This document shows, one piece after another, positions 56,255 through 64,000 of a stretch of DNA of 64,000 nucleotides (its first letter is position 1; each line of letters starts with the position of its first letter). The DNA comes from Streptomyces fuscichromogenes (GTDB lineage Bacteria > Actinomycetota > Actinomycetes > Streptomycetales > Streptomycetaceae), in assembly GCF_014645815.1 (NCBI RefSeq), contig NZ_BMML01000005.1:248001-312000 (forward strand), written 5' to 3'. Both the position numbers and the translations under genes were made by a program. Under the pieces are notes generated by a model. The model was given only the letters and a program-made list of their open reading frames with translations, ran no database searches and was not told where the DNA came from.

Positions 56255-57091
56255 ATGGACGACGCGTACGACGAGGGCGCGGACGCCCGGCACGGGCCGG
56301 ACAGCCCGAGCGGGACGCTTCCCGAGCCGGCGGCGGAGTCCCCCGGCCCACCGGAGGCGCCCGCGGAGTCCCCCGGCCCACCGGACGTGCCCGCCGAGGG
56401 CCCCGGCCCACGGGAAGCGCCCGCGGAGTCCCCCGCCCTGCCCCGTACCGGTGTCGCCGCGCTCTCCCCCCGTTACCAGGTCGGCGCGGCCCTCGCCCTC
56501 GCCCTGGTGGCGGTCGCCGCCTGCGTGCACCTGGGGATGGTCTTCCTGAGCGTGGCGCCGGCGAACACGGTGACCAAGCAGCACGGCAAGGCCATCGAGG
56601 AGTGGGTGTACCCGGAGTTCGAACAGAACTGGAAGCTCTTCGCACCGAACCCGCTCCAGCAGAACATCGCCGTACAGGTGCGCGCCGACGTGCTGATGCC
56701 GGACGGCACCACGACCACCACCGGCTGGAACGACCTGTCCGCACAGGACGGCCGGGCCATCGACGGCAGTCTGCTGCCCAGCCACACCGTGCAGAACGAG
56801 CTGCGCCGGGCCTGGGACTTCTTCACGACCACGCACGGCACCGACAACCGCGCGATCGGCCTGCGCGGCTCGCTGTCCCAGCAGTACCTGCGCCGGATCG
56901 TCGTGATGCGGATGTACGCGGGGGACGCCACCAGTGGCAAGGGCACCATCGAGCGTGTCCAGGTGCGCTCCAGCACCACCAACGTGGCGCCGCCGGACTG
57001 GAGCGGCGAGAAGGTCTCCGACACGCCCGTCTACCGGGTGCTGCCCTGGTGGACGGTTCCGGCGGACGAAGCGAACGGCGGTGTGGCGTGA
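56255..57091 (+). CDS. DUF5819 membrane-anchored protein
   Basis: 278 residues from ATG 56255. The first 70 residues are a Pro/Glu/Ser/Gly-rich cytoplasmic tail with three copies of AESPGPPEAP coded by a 30-bp repeat. One membrane helix (VGAALALALVAVAACVHLGMVFLSV) leads to an extracellular domain with EEWVYPEFEQNWKLFAPNPLQQNIAVQVRADV, the DUF5819 signature. Function unknown. It overlaps the HTTM gene by 4 bp (GTGA), and such pairs are a recurrent unit in Streptomyces. Confidence 0.85.
   Translation: MDDAYDEGADARHGPDSPSGTLPEPAAESPGPPEAPAESPGPPDVPAEGPGPREAPAESPALPRTGVAALSPRYQVGAALALALVAVAACVHLGMVFLSVAPANTVTKQHGKAIEEWVYPEFEQNWKLFAPNPLQQNIAVQVRADVLMPDGTTTTTGWNDLSAQDGRAIDGSLLPSHTVQNELRRAWDFFTTTHGTDNRAIGLRGSLSQQYLRRIVVMRMYAGDATSGKGTIERVQVRSSTTNVAPPDWSGEKVSDTPVYRVLPWWTVPADEANGGVA
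56332..56433 (+). repeat. 30-bp coding tandem repeat in the DUF5819 gene
   Basis: Three and a half copies starting at 56332, 56362, 56392 and 56422 with unit GCGGAGTCCCCCGGCCCACC plus ten more bases. Encodes AESPGPPEAP. Confidence 0.85.
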
Positions 57092-58299
57092 ACCGGCTCA
57101 CCCTGTGCCTGTCCCGTGCCATCGCCCGGGTCACCGAGGCGGCGCTCGGCCCGTACCAGGCAGCCGTCGTCCGCATCGGCTTCGCCGCCACCTGGCTGCT
57201 GTTCCTGCTGCGCGAGTACCCGCACCGTCTGGAGCTCTACGGCCCCGACAGCCCCTGGAGCTTCGACCTCGCCCAGCAGCTGACGGCCGACAACCACGCC
57301 TTCACCGCGCTGCTGGCCTCGGACAGCCGGGCCTTCTTCGAGGTCTGCTACTTCCTCGCCGTCCTTTCCGCCGCCCTGCTGCTGGTGGGCTGGCGCACCC
57401 GTGCCACGTCCCTGCTGTTCATGGTCGGCGTGCTGTCCCTGCAGAACCGCAGTGTCTTCGTGGGCGACGGCGGCGACAACGTGCTGCACCTGATGTCCTT
57501 CTACCTGGTGTTCACGCGCTGCGGTCAGGTGTGGTCCCTGGACGCGCGCAGGGCGGCCCGCGCGAGCACGGCCCGCGCGCGTGGCGAGCGGGCGGCCCCC
57601 GACCGGGCGGGCCCGGCGCTGTGGGCGGTGTCGGGTGTGGTCCTGCTCGTGGCGGCCCTCACCGGCCGCACCGGCGGCGGCTGGCTGGTCCCGGCCGTGC
57701 TGTGGGCGACCTGGGCGGGCGCCGGCCTGTGGTGGGCGGCCGGCCGCCGGGCGCGCACCCCCGAGCCCCGGATCCTGCTCGACGTCATCGCCAACATCCT
57801 GCACAACGGTGCCCTGTTCGTGATCATGGCCGAGGCCTGCCTGATCTACGCCACCGCCGGCTGGTACAAGATCCAGGGCTCCCGCTGGCAGGACGGCACC
57901 GCCGTCTACTACCCGCTCCACCTGGACTACTTCTCGCCCTGGCCGGCTCTCGCCGACCTGCTGTCCGCCAACGGCACGCTGGTGATGCTGGTGACCTACG
58001 GGACGGTCATCGTGCAGGTCGCCTTCCCGTTCACGCTGTTCAACCGGCGGGTCAAGAACGTGCTGCTGGCCGCGATGATGACCGAGCACGCGGTGATCGC
58101 GGTCGTCCTCGGCCTGCCCTTCTTCTCACTGGCCATGATCGCGGCGGACTCCGTCTTCCTGCCGACGTCCTTCCTGCGGCGGCTCGGCGGCTGGGCGGCA
58201 CGCGCGCGTGACCGGGTGGTGCGCAGGCCCGGTCCCCGGCTGCCCGGACAGCGCTTGCCGGGGGCCGACGAACAGCCCCGCGTAGGCTTCGGGGCATGA
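57088..58299 (+). CDS. HTTM (VKGC-like) multi-pass membrane protein
   Basis: 403 residues from GTG 57088, coupled to DUF5819. At least eight membrane helices; GPYQAAVVRIGFAATWLLFLLREYPHRLELYGPDSPWS opens the HTTM domain, with VGDGGDNVLHLMSFYLVFTRCG (about 130-150) and AGWYKIQGSRWQDGTAVYYPLHLDYFSPWP (about 255-285). The latter resembles the HTTM core of vitamin K-dependent gamma-carboxylases. Many bacterial members have no known reaction. The paired DUF5819 suggests a two-component membrane unit. Confidence 0.88.
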   Translation: MNRLTLCLSRAIARVTEAALGPYQAAVVRIGFAATWLLFLLREYPHRLELYGPDSPWSFDLAQQLTADNHAFTALLASDSRAFFEVCYFLAVLSAALLLVGWRTRATSLLFMVGVLSLQNRSVFVGDGGDNVLHLMSFYLVFTRCGQVWSLDARRAARASTARARGERAAPDRAGPALWAVSGVVLLVAALTGRTGGGWLVPAVLWATWAGAGLWWAAGRRARTPEPRILLDVIANILHNGALFVIMAEACLIYATAGWYKIQGSRWQDGTAVYYPLHLDYFSPWPALADLLSANGTLVMLVTYGTVIVQVAFPFTLFNRRVKNVLLAAMMTEHAVIAVVLGLPFFSLAMIAADSVFLPTSFLRRLGGWAARARDRVVRRPGPRLPGQRLPGADEQPRVGFGA

Positions 58300-59030
58300 C
58301 CGACCCCCTGGACCACTGGGCGCGGCCGGCCGGCTCCGCCGTCCTCCTCGACGGCTTCCACGCCCTCAAGCACGCGCTGCGCTTCGGCGCGGAGGTGCCG
58401 GTGGCGGTCACCACGGACCGGACGGCGACGCTGGCGCTGGCGGCAGAGCTGGCGCCGGACGTGCGAGAGGCGCTGGCCGCGCTGCTGACGGAGGTGGCGT
58501 CACAGACATACGCGTCCCTCGTCCCGCGCCCGCACCCCACCGGGGTGGCCGCCCTGGCCGTACGGCCGTCCCGCGAGGCCAACCTCCGTGAGCTGGCCCG
58601 CGTCCCGCGCACGGCCCCGGTCGTGGTTCTCGACGAGCCGCGCAACCTGGGCAACGCGGGCGCCGTGATCCGGCTGGCGGCGGGCTTCGGAGCGACCGGA
58701 GTCATCACGACCGGAACCCTCGACCCCTGGCACCCGACGGTCGTCCGGGGCGGTGCGGGCCTCCACTTCGCCACGGCGGTGGAACGGCTGACGGTGCCCG
58801 AACTGCCGGAGGGCCCGCTGTACGCGCTCGACCCGGAGGGCGAGGACATCAGGGGGGCGAAACTCCCGGACGACGCGATCCTCGCCTTCGGCTCGGAGCG
58901 GATGGGACTCTCGGCCGAACTGCGCGCCCGAGCCGACAACCTGCTCCGCCTGCCGATGCACCCTCAGGTGAGCAGCTACAACCTGGCGACCAGTGTCGCC
59001 ATGACGCTGTTCCACTGGAGCGCTCCGTAA
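58296..59030 (+). CDS. SpoU/TrmH-family RNA methyltransferase
   Basis: 244 residues from ATG 58296, overlapping the HTTM stop by 4 bp. The C-terminal SpoU domain (about 105-240) has VVVLDEPRNLGNAGAVIRLAAGFGATGVITTG (motif 1), LAFGSERMGLSAELRARAD (motif 2) and LPMHPQVSSYNLATSVAMTLFHW (motif 3 of the knotted SAM site). The N-terminal 95 residues would bind RNA. It 2'-O-methylates a ribose in tRNA or rRNA; the target nucleotide cannot be told from this sequence. Confidence 0.92.
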   Translation: MTDPLDHWARPAGSAVLLDGFHALKHALRFGAEVPVAVTTDRTATLALAAELAPDVREALAALLTEVASQTYASLVPRPHPTGVAALAVRPSREANLRELARVPRTAPVVVLDEPRNLGNAGAVIRLAAGFGATGVITTGTLDPWHPTVVRGGAGLHFATAVERLTVPELPEGPLYALDPEGEDIRGAKLPDDAILAFGSERMGLSAELRARADNLLRLPMHPQVSSYNLATSVAMTLFHWSAP

Positions 59031-59083
59031 GGGGCGCGGGGAACTGCGCGACCAGCCCCGACGGCGCCGCACCCGCCCGACGG
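59030..59083 (-). repeat. Dispersed Streptomyces intergenic repeat, copy 4
   Basis: The inverted form: AGGGGCGCGGGGAACTGCGC then GACCAGCCCC, immediately after the TrmH-family stop codon. Confidence 0.8.
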
Positions 59084-59237
59084 TCGTCGGCCACAACGGC
59101 GGTACCGCCGGCTCGGCACCGCCGGTCAACGCCATCGTGGCCGAGCACCGTTGCGGCGGCCAGAAAAGTTGCCGAGCCGGCGACAGCCAGGCACGGGTGG
59201 CTGTCGTCGGCGTCGGCCGATTGCGCGCCCCGCGCGC

Positions 59238-60929
59238 CTACCCCTCCCGGCGGACCTCGATCACCCGGAACCGGTTCGCCACGAACGCGCCGTCGCACAG
59301 CGCCGCGTTCGCCGCGGGGTTGCCGCCCGAGCCGTGGAAGTCGGAGAAGGCGGCCGTCTGGTTGACGTACACCCCGCCCACCAGGTTCAGCGACAGCTGG
59401 GCCGCCTCCTCCAGGCAGACCTCCTCCACCGCGCGCTCCACGTCGGCGTCGACCGTGTACGCGCCGACCGTCATCGCGCCCTTCTCGCGGACCGTCCGCC
59501 GCAGCAGCTCCACCGCGTCGGCGGCCGAGTCGACGGCGACGGCGAAGGACACCGGGCCGAAGCACTCGCTCATGTAGGCAGCCTCGTCGTCCGGCTTGGC
59601 CCCGTCCAGCTTCACGATCACCGGCGTGCGGACGACCGCGTCCGGGAACTCCGGGTTGGCGATCTCCCGGGAGGCGAGGGCGACCTCGCCCAGCCCGGCG
59701 GCGGCCTCCAAGCGGGCCTTGACGTCCGGGTTGACGATGGCACCGAGCAGCGCGTTGGCCCGGGCGTCGTCGCCGAGCAGGCCGTCCACCGCGCGGGCGA
59801 TGTCGGCGACCACCTCGTCGTACGTCTTCGGGCCCTCGTCGGTGCGGATGCCGTCGCGGGGGATCAGCAGGTTCTGCGGGGTCGTGCACATCTGGCCGCT
59901 GTAGAGGGAGAGCGAGAAGGCCAGGTTGGAGAGCATCCCCTTGTACTGGTCGGTCGACTCGACCAGGACCGTGTTGACGCCGGCCTTCTCCGTGTACACC
60001 TGCGCCTGCCGGGCGTTGGCCTCCAGCCAGTCACCGAAGGCGGTCGAGCCGGTGTAGTCGATGATCTTGATTTCCGGGCGGGTGGCGAGCGTCCTGGCGA
60101 TGCCCTCGCCGGGGTGTTCCGTGGTCAGCGCCACCAGGTTCGGGTCGAAGCCGGCCTCGGCGAGCACCTGGCGGGCGACCTGGACGGTGAGGGCCAGCGG
60201 GAGCACCGCGCGCGGGTGCGGCTTCACGAGGACCGCGTTGCCGGTGGCGAGGGAGGCGAACAGGCCCGGGTAGCCGTTCCAGGTCGGGAACGTGTTGCAG
60301 CCGATGACCAGCGCGATGCCGCGCGGGACCGGCGTGAACGTCTTCGTCAGCGCGAGCGGGTCGCGCTTGCCCTGCGGCTTGGACCACTCGGCCGTGCCGG
60401 GGGTGCGGACCTGCTCCGCGTAGGCGTAGGCCACCGCCTCCAGGCCGCGGTCCTGGGCGTGCGGGCCGCCCGCCTGGAACGCCATCATGAAGGCCTGGCC
60501 GCTGGTGTGCATGACCGCGTGCGCGAACTCGTGCGTCCGGTCGCTGATCCGCTTGAGGATCTCCAGGCACACCACCGCACGCGCCTGAGCGCCGGCGTCG
60601 CGCCACGCGCGCTGCCCGGACCGCATCGCCGGCAGCAGTGTGTCGACGTCGGCATGCGGGTAGGTCACGCCCAGCTCGATGCCGTACGGGGAGACCTCGC
60701 CGCCGGTCCAGTCGTCGGTGCCGGGCTGGCCGAGGTCGATGCGGTGGCCGAGGAGGGCGTCGAAGGCGGCCTTGCCCGCCGCCGCGTCCAGGCTGGAGTG
60801 CTCGCCGTAGGCCTTGGGGTGCTCGGGGTGGGGGGACCAGTACGCGCGCGTGCGGATCGCCTCCAGCGCCTGGTCAAGCGTGGGCCGGTGCTTGGCGATC
60901 AGCTCGTGCGCGGTGAGTTCGGCGGTCAT
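59238..60929 (-). CDS. paaN: Phenylacetic acid degradation protein PaaN (aldehyde dehydrogenase fold)
   Basis: 563 residues from ATG 60929. Aldehyde dehydrogenase-like fold: nucleotide-binding GIALVIGCNTFPTWNGYPGLFASLATGNAVLVKPHP (about 205-240), the TGSTAFGDWLEA loop (about 290-300), the cysteine in LYSGQMCTTPQNLLIP (about 350) and EVCLEEAAQLSLNLVGGVYVNQT. The family is annotated PaaN, for a ring-opening aldehyde dehydrogenase step in phenylacetate or related aromatic catabolism. It is divergent from the 3-hydroxyacyl-CoA dehydrogenase/TetR operon, with a PaaR-type site in between. No other paa genes are nearby. Confidence 0.88.
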   Translation of the reverse strand: MTAELTAHELIAKHRPTLDQALEAIRTRAYWSPHPEHPKAYGEHSSLDAAAGKAAFDALLGHRIDLGQPGTDDWTGGEVSPYGIELGVTYPHADVDTLLPAMRSGQRAWRDAGAQARAVVCLEILKRISDRTHEFAHAVMHTSGQAFMMAFQAGGPHAQDRGLEAVAYAYAEQVRTPGTAEWSKPQGKRDPLALTKTFTPVPRGIALVIGCNTFPTWNGYPGLFASLATGNAVLVKPHPRAVLPLALTVQVARQVLAEAGFDPNLVALTTEHPGEGIARTLATRPEIKIIDYTGSTAFGDWLEANARQAQVYTEKAGVNTVLVESTDQYKGMLSNLAFSLSLYSGQMCTTPQNLLIPRDGIRTDEGPKTYDEVVADIARAVDGLLGDDARANALLGAIVNPDVKARLEAAAGLGEVALASREIANPEFPDAVVRTPVIVKLDGAKPDDEAAYMSECFGPVSFAVAVDSAADAVELLRRTVREKGAMTVGAYTVDADVERAVEEVCLEEAAQLSLNLVGGVYVNQTAAFSDFHGSGGNPAANAALCDGAFVANRFRVIEVRREG

Positions 60930-61007
60930 GCGGGACCAACTCCTCGTCTGATGAGCTCCCCTCGAAGCTCATGACCTGGGCGGAAACGGCCGGACAGAGT
61001 TAGAGTA

Positions 61008-61021
61008 ACCGAACGATCGGT
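61008..61021. promoter_or_regulatory. PaaR-like operator between paaN and the dehydrogenase gene
   Basis: ACCGAACGATCGGT matches the central part of the Corynebacterium PaaR consensus ACTNACCGNNCGNNCGGTNAGT (ACCG, CG and CGGT all present). It is 57 bp before the dehydrogenase start and 79 bp before paaN. Confidence 0.7.
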
Positions 61022-61077
61022 CGGGACAAGGGGGCCTGCCGCATCTGTGGAAAACCCCGTGCGGGAGGATCGCGCAC

Positions 61078-62592
61078 ATGACAGCACTCGACCTCAGCAG
61101 CACCGTGGGAGTCGTCGGCACCGGCACCATGGGCCAGGGCATCGCCCAGGTCGCACTCGTCGCTGGCCATCCCGTGCGGCTGTACGACACCGTCCCCGGG
61201 CGGGCCGCCGAGGCGGCCGCGGCGATCGGCGCCCGCCTCGACCGGCTCGTCGAGAAGGACCGGATGACGGCCGCCGCCCGGGACGCCGCCCGCGCCCGCC
61301 TGCTGCCCGCCGACGAGCTCGCCGGGTTCGCCGACTGCACGCTGGTCGTGGAGGCCGTCCTGGAGCGGCTGGAGGCCAAGCAGGAGCTGTTCAGGGCCCT
61401 GGAGGACATCGTCGGCGAGGACTGTCTGCTCGCCACCAACACCTCCTCCCTGTCGGTGACCGCCATCGGCGGCGCCCTGCGCAGCGCCTCCCGCCTGGTC
61501 GGCCTGCACTTCTTCAACCCGGCCCCGCTGCTGCCGCTGGTGGAGGTCGTCTCCGGGTTCGCCACCGACGTCACCTCGGCCACGCGCGCGTACGAGACCG
61601 CCCGCTCCTGGGGCAAGACGCCGGTCGCCTGCGCGGACACCCCCGGCTTCATCGTCAACCGCATCGCCCGGCCCTTCTACGCCGAGGCGTTCGCGGTCCA
61701 CGAGGCACAGGCCGCCGACCCGGCCACCATCGACGCGGTGCTGCGCGAGTGCGGCGGTTTCCGGATGGGCGCCTTCGAGCTGACCGACCTGATCGGCCAG
61801 GACGTCAACGAGTCCGTCACGCACTCCGTGTGGCAGGCCTTCTTCCAGGACGTCCGCTTCACGCCCTCGCTGTCCCAGGGCCGGCTGGTCGAGTCCGGCC
61901 GGCTGGGCCGCAAGAGCGGACACGGCTGGTACGACTACGCGGACGACGCCGAGCGCGCCGAGCCGCACACCGCCGAGCCCGCCGACCGGCCCGCCTACGT
62001 CGTCGCCGAGGGCGGCCTGGGCCCCGCGGCCGAGCTGCTCGCGATGATCCGCGAGGCCGGCATCCAGGTCCGCGACGAGGACGAGGACCACGGCACCCGC
62101 CTGGTGCTGCCCAGCGGCGGCCAGCTGGTCCTCACCGACGGCCAGACCTCGGTGGAGTTCCGGGACGTCGTCTACTTCGACCTCGCCCTGGACTACCGCC
62201 GCGCCACCCGGATCGCCCTGTCCGCCGGGCACGACACCCTGCCGCAGACCCTCAGCGAGGCCATCGGCCTCTTCCAGGCGCTCGGCAAGGAGGTCAGCGT
62301 CATCGGCGACGTCCCCGGCATGATCGTCGCCCGTACGGTGGCCCGGGTCATCGACCTCGCGCACGACGCCGTCGCCAAGGGCGTCGCCACCGAGGAGGAC
62401 ATCGACACCGCGATGCGCCTGGGCGTCAACTACCCGCTCGGCCCCTTCGAATGGAGCCGCCGCCTCGGCCGCGACTTCGCCTACGACCTCCTCGACGACC
62501 TGCACCTGCGCGATCCGAGCGGCCGCTACGCGCCCTCCCTCGCGCTCTACCGCCACGCCTACGCCACCGAGAAGCGGGAGGGCGCCTCGTGA
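61078..62592 (+). CDS. paaH: 3-hydroxyacyl-CoA dehydrogenase (PaaH-like)
   Basis: 504 residues from ATG 61078. NAD-binding VGVVGTGTMGQGIAQVALVAGHPVRLYD at the N-terminus; NTSSLSVTAIG and LVGLHFFNPAPLLPLVEVV with the catalytic histidine (about 140-155); then two C-terminal 3HCDH domains (about 190-285, DTPGFIVNRIARPFYAEA, and about 395-500, DVPGMIVARTVARVIDLAHDAVAKGVATEEDIDTAMRLGVNYPLGPFEW). The two-domain length of about 500 residues is that of PaaH/PaaC and some fatty-acid enzymes. It oxidises 3-hydroxyacyl-CoA (e.g. 3-hydroxyadipyl-CoA). Coupled to the TetR gene by 4 bp. Confidence 0.92.
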   Translation: MTALDLSSTVGVVGTGTMGQGIAQVALVAGHPVRLYDTVPGRAAEAAAAIGARLDRLVEKDRMTAAARDAARARLLPADELAGFADCTLVVEAVLERLEAKQELFRALEDIVGEDCLLATNTSSLSVTAIGGALRSASRLVGLHFFNPAPLLPLVEVVSGFATDVTSATRAYETARSWGKTPVACADTPGFIVNRIARPFYAEAFAVHEAQAADPATIDAVLRECGGFRMGAFELTDLIGQDVNESVTHSVWQAFFQDVRFTPSLSQGRLVESGRLGRKSGHGWYDYADDAERAEPHTAEPADRPAYVVAEGGLGPAAELLAMIREAGIQVRDEDEDHGTRLVLPSGGQLVLTDGQTSVEFRDVVYFDLALDYRRATRIALSAGHDTLPQTLSEAIGLFQALGKEVSVIGDVPGMIVARTVARVIDLAHDAVAKGVATEEDIDTAMRLGVNYPLGPFEWSRRLGRDFAYDLLDDLHLRDPSGRYAPSLALYRHAYATEKREGAS

Positions 62593-63176
62593 CCACCGCC
62601 AAGCGCGACACCTACACCCCCGAGACCCTGCTCTCGGTGGCCGTCCAGGTCTTCAACGAGCGCGGTTACGACGGCACCTCCATGGAGCACCTGTCCAAGG
62701 CCGCCGGCATCTCCAAGTCGTCGATCTACCACCACGTCTCCGGCAAGGAGGAACTGCTGCGCCGCGCGGTCAGCCGGGCCCTGGACGGACTGTTCGGGAT
62801 CCTCGACGAGGAGCACGCGCGCGTGGGCTCCGCCGCCGACCGCCTGGAGTACGTCGTCCGGCGCATGGTCGAGGTGCTGATCACCGAACTGCCGTACGTG
62901 ACGCTGCTGCTGCGGGTGCGCGGCAACACCGACACCGAGCGGTGGGCGCTGGAGCGGCGCCGGGACTTCGACCACCGGGTGGCCGACCTGCTGAAGGCGG
63001 CCGCCGCCGAGGGGGACATACGCGGTGACGTCGAGGTACGCCTCGCGACCCGGCTGGTCTTCGGCATGGTCAACTCGATCGTGGAGTGGTACCGCCCGGA
63101 CGGGCGCGGCGCGAGCGAGCGCGAGGTCGCCGACGCGGTCGTCCGGCTGGCCTTCTCGGGCCTGCGCGCCGCCTGA
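62589..63176 (+). CDS. TetR-family regulator (PaaR-like)
   Basis: 195 residues from GTG 62589 (GTGA overlap with the dehydrogenase stop). N-terminal TetR HTH: PETLLSVAVQVFNERGYDGTSMEHLSKAAGISKSSIYHHVSGKEELLRRA (about 10-60). The helical C-terminal domain (about 70-195) would bind the effector, plausibly an acyl-CoA such as phenylacetyl-CoA by analogy with PaaR. Cotranscription with paaH behind a PaaR-type site suggests autoregulation. The same site occurs before bkdA. Confidence 0.9.
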   Translation: MTTAKRDTYTPETLLSVAVQVFNERGYDGTSMEHLSKAAGISKSSIYHHVSGKEELLRRAVSRALDGLFGILDEEHARVGSAADRLEYVVRRMVEVLITELPYVTLLLRVRGNTDTERWALERRRDFDHRVADLLKAAAAEGDIRGDVEVRLATRLVFGMVNSIVEWYRPDGRGASEREVADAVVRLAFSGLRAA

Positions 63177-63178
63177 CC

Positions 63179-63679
63179 TCAGGCCTCCGGCTCCAGGTCC
63201 TCCTCCTCGAACACCAGCAGGGTGCGGGTGCTGAGCACCTCGGGGATGGCCTGGAGCCTGGTCAGCACCAGCTCGCGCAGCGCCCGGTTGTCGGGCGTGT
63301 GCACCAGGAGCAGGACGTCGAAGTCCCCGCCCACCAGGGCGATGTGGGAGGCGCCGGGCAGCTGCCGCAGCTGCTCGCGGACCGTGCGCCAGCTGTTCTG
63401 GACGATCTTCAGCGTGATGTAGGCCGAGGTGCCCTGGCCGGCCCGCTCATGGTCCACGCGGGCGCGGAAGCCGCGGATCACCCCGTCCTCGATGAGCCGG
63501 TTGATCCGTGCGTAGGCGTTGGCGCGCGAGACGTGGACGCGTTCGGCGACCGACCGTATCGACGCCCGGCCGTCCGCCTGGAGGATCTGGAGGATGTCCT
63601 GATCGATGGCGTCCAGCGGGCGCGCGGGCGGCAGCGCGGCGCGGTCCTGCGGGCCCTCGGCCATTTGTTCAGGTGCCAT
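63179..63679 (-). CDS. bkdR: Lrp/AsnC-family regulator BkdR
   Basis: 166 residues from ATG 63679, with GGAGGGAC upstream; longer frames upstream run through the intergenic operator. The HTH (about 22-70) is LDAIDQDILQILQADGRASIRSVAERVHVSRANAYARINRLIEDGVIRGF, followed by the RAM effector domain (about 80-155, AYITLKIVQNSWRTVREQLRQLPGASHIALVGGDFDVLLLVHTPDNRALRELV). BkdR regulates branched-chain keto acid dehydrogenase in response to branched-chain amino acids. Divergent from bkdA across 175 bp. Confidence 0.92.
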   Translation of the reverse strand: MAPEQMAEGPQDRAALPPARPLDAIDQDILQILQADGRASIRSVAERVHVSRANAYARINRLIEDGVIRGFRARVDHERAGQGTSAYITLKIVQNSWRTVREQLRQLPGASHIALVGGDFDVLLLVHTPDNRALRELVLTRLQAIPEVLSTRTLLVFEEEDLEPEA

Positions 63680-63780
63680 GTCCCTCCACCTCCCTACCAT
63701 GGACGTACTGCGTTCATTCCAGGTTGTGGAGAACCGTTTGTCCACAGCCTCAAGCCGCCTGTAGCCAAAATGTGCCGACG

Positions 63781-63794
63781 ACCGAACAATCGGT
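63781..63794. promoter_or_regulatory. PaaR-like operator between bkdR and bkdA
   Basis: ACCGAACAATCGGT, one base different from the paaN/paaH site and keeping the ACCGA/TCGGT arms. It is 61 bp before bkdA and 102 bp before bkdR. A TTTGTCCACAG DnaA-like word lies at about 63738. Confidence 0.65.
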
Positions 63795-63854
63795 AGGTGG
63801 GGCGGGTCACAGTCGACCCGTCTCCCGTAGCCACCCCCATGAGGAGGTGCCGTC

Positions 63855-64000
63855 ATGACGGTCATGGAGCAGCGCGGCGCATACCGCCCGTCGCCGCCGC
63901 CCGCCTGGCAGCCCCGGACGGACCCCACGCCGCTGCTGCCCGACGAGCGCCCGTACCGCGTCCTCGGAACGGAGACGGCCGCCGAGGCCGACCCGGAGCT
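63855..64000 (+). CDS. bkdA: Branched-chain 2-oxo acid dehydrogenase E1 alpha subunit, 3' end outside window
   Basis: The first 48 codons from ATG 63855, preceded by GAGGAGGTG. It reads MTVMEQRGAYRPSPPPAWQP, then RTDPTPLLPDERPYRVLGTE, TAAEADPEL, matching the start of Streptomyces BkdA. The E1 subunit decarboxylates branched-chain 2-oxo acids with thiamine diphosphate, feeding isobutyryl- and isovaleryl-CoA to fatty acid and polyketide starters. The remaining gene and presumably bkdB and bkdC lie to the right of the window. Confidence 0.88.
   Translation, partial: MTVMEQRGAYRPSPPPAWQPRTDPTPLLPDERPYRVLGTETAAEADPE

Overview
The window is a roughly 72% GC actinobacterial chromosome segment carrying the replication origin of a Streptomyces species. 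This rests on the gene order jag-yidC-yidD-rnpA-rpmH / dnaA-oriC-dnaN-gnd-recF-dciA-gyrB-gyrA, an origin packed with TTGTCCACA-type DnaA boxes, a 638-residue DnaA with a long low-complexity domain II, two perfect parS sites (GTTTCACGTGAAAC), frequent GTG starts, a DLW-39 gene, class E sortases and a bkdR/bkdA pair. The order resembles my memory of the S. coelicolor SCO3880 to SCO3830 interval; species cannot be assigned from sequence alone. I see no insertion sequence, prophage, rRNA operon or CRISPR array.

Layout. 1-2703 (minus): membrane insertion and RNase P genes ending in rpmH. 2704-10300: dnaA with an autoregulatory-looking promoter, oriC (about 4995-5948), dnaN, a short-type gnd, recF and dciA. 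10292-15782: gyrB, gyrA and a DUF3566 membrane protein. 15894-20268: tRNA-Ile and a 1357-residue HTH/STAND-NTPase/WD40 protein that carries a parS site in its coding sequence. 20614-31154: accessory genes, including DoxX, an amidohydrolase with a 3Fe-4S ferredoxin, an FkbM methyltransferase, a glycosyltransferase/GntR pair, DLW-39, a secreted protein, a Ser/Thr kinase and an HTH regulator. 31340-34055: tRNA-Ala, DUF5324, a cyclophilin and a rhomboid protease.

34094-47174 is the cell-wall growth control locus: crgA, a DUF881 protein, three class E sortases around pabA, then the convergent fhaA-fhaB-pstP-rodA/ftsW-pbpA-pknB operon. PknB and PstP would set the phosphorylation state read by the FHA proteins, while the SEDS protein and PBP make peptidoglycan. 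47584-53230: tRNA-Leu, a gene-poor repeat-bearing kilobase, DUF2252, J-domain and rhodanese genes, and an acyl-CoA dehydrogenase. 53391-59030: aminopeptidase N, a DUF5819-HTTM pair and a SpoU/TrmH methyltransferase. 59238-64000: paaN, a divergent 3-hydroxyacyl-CoA dehydrogenase/TetR operon, bkdR and the start of bkdA.

The most interesting signals are in the noncoding DNA. (1) A TGACGG-N-CCGTCA-type palindrome lies 31-33 bp upstream of three genes (DoxX, amidohydrolase, acyl-CoA dehydrogenase), suggesting a catabolic regulon whose regulator is not local; the third site is next to a perfect KstR-type box. (2) A PaaR-like site (ACCGA-N4-TCGGT) lies at matching distances upstream of both the 3-hydroxyacyl-CoA dehydrogenase/TetR operon and bkdA, with a near match at 55904, suggesting joint control of aromatic and branched-chain acyl-CoA metabolism. 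(3) Six DnaA boxes cluster about 29 kb from oriC, between the rhomboid gene and crgA. (4) Four copies of a dispersed element sit at gene 3' ends.
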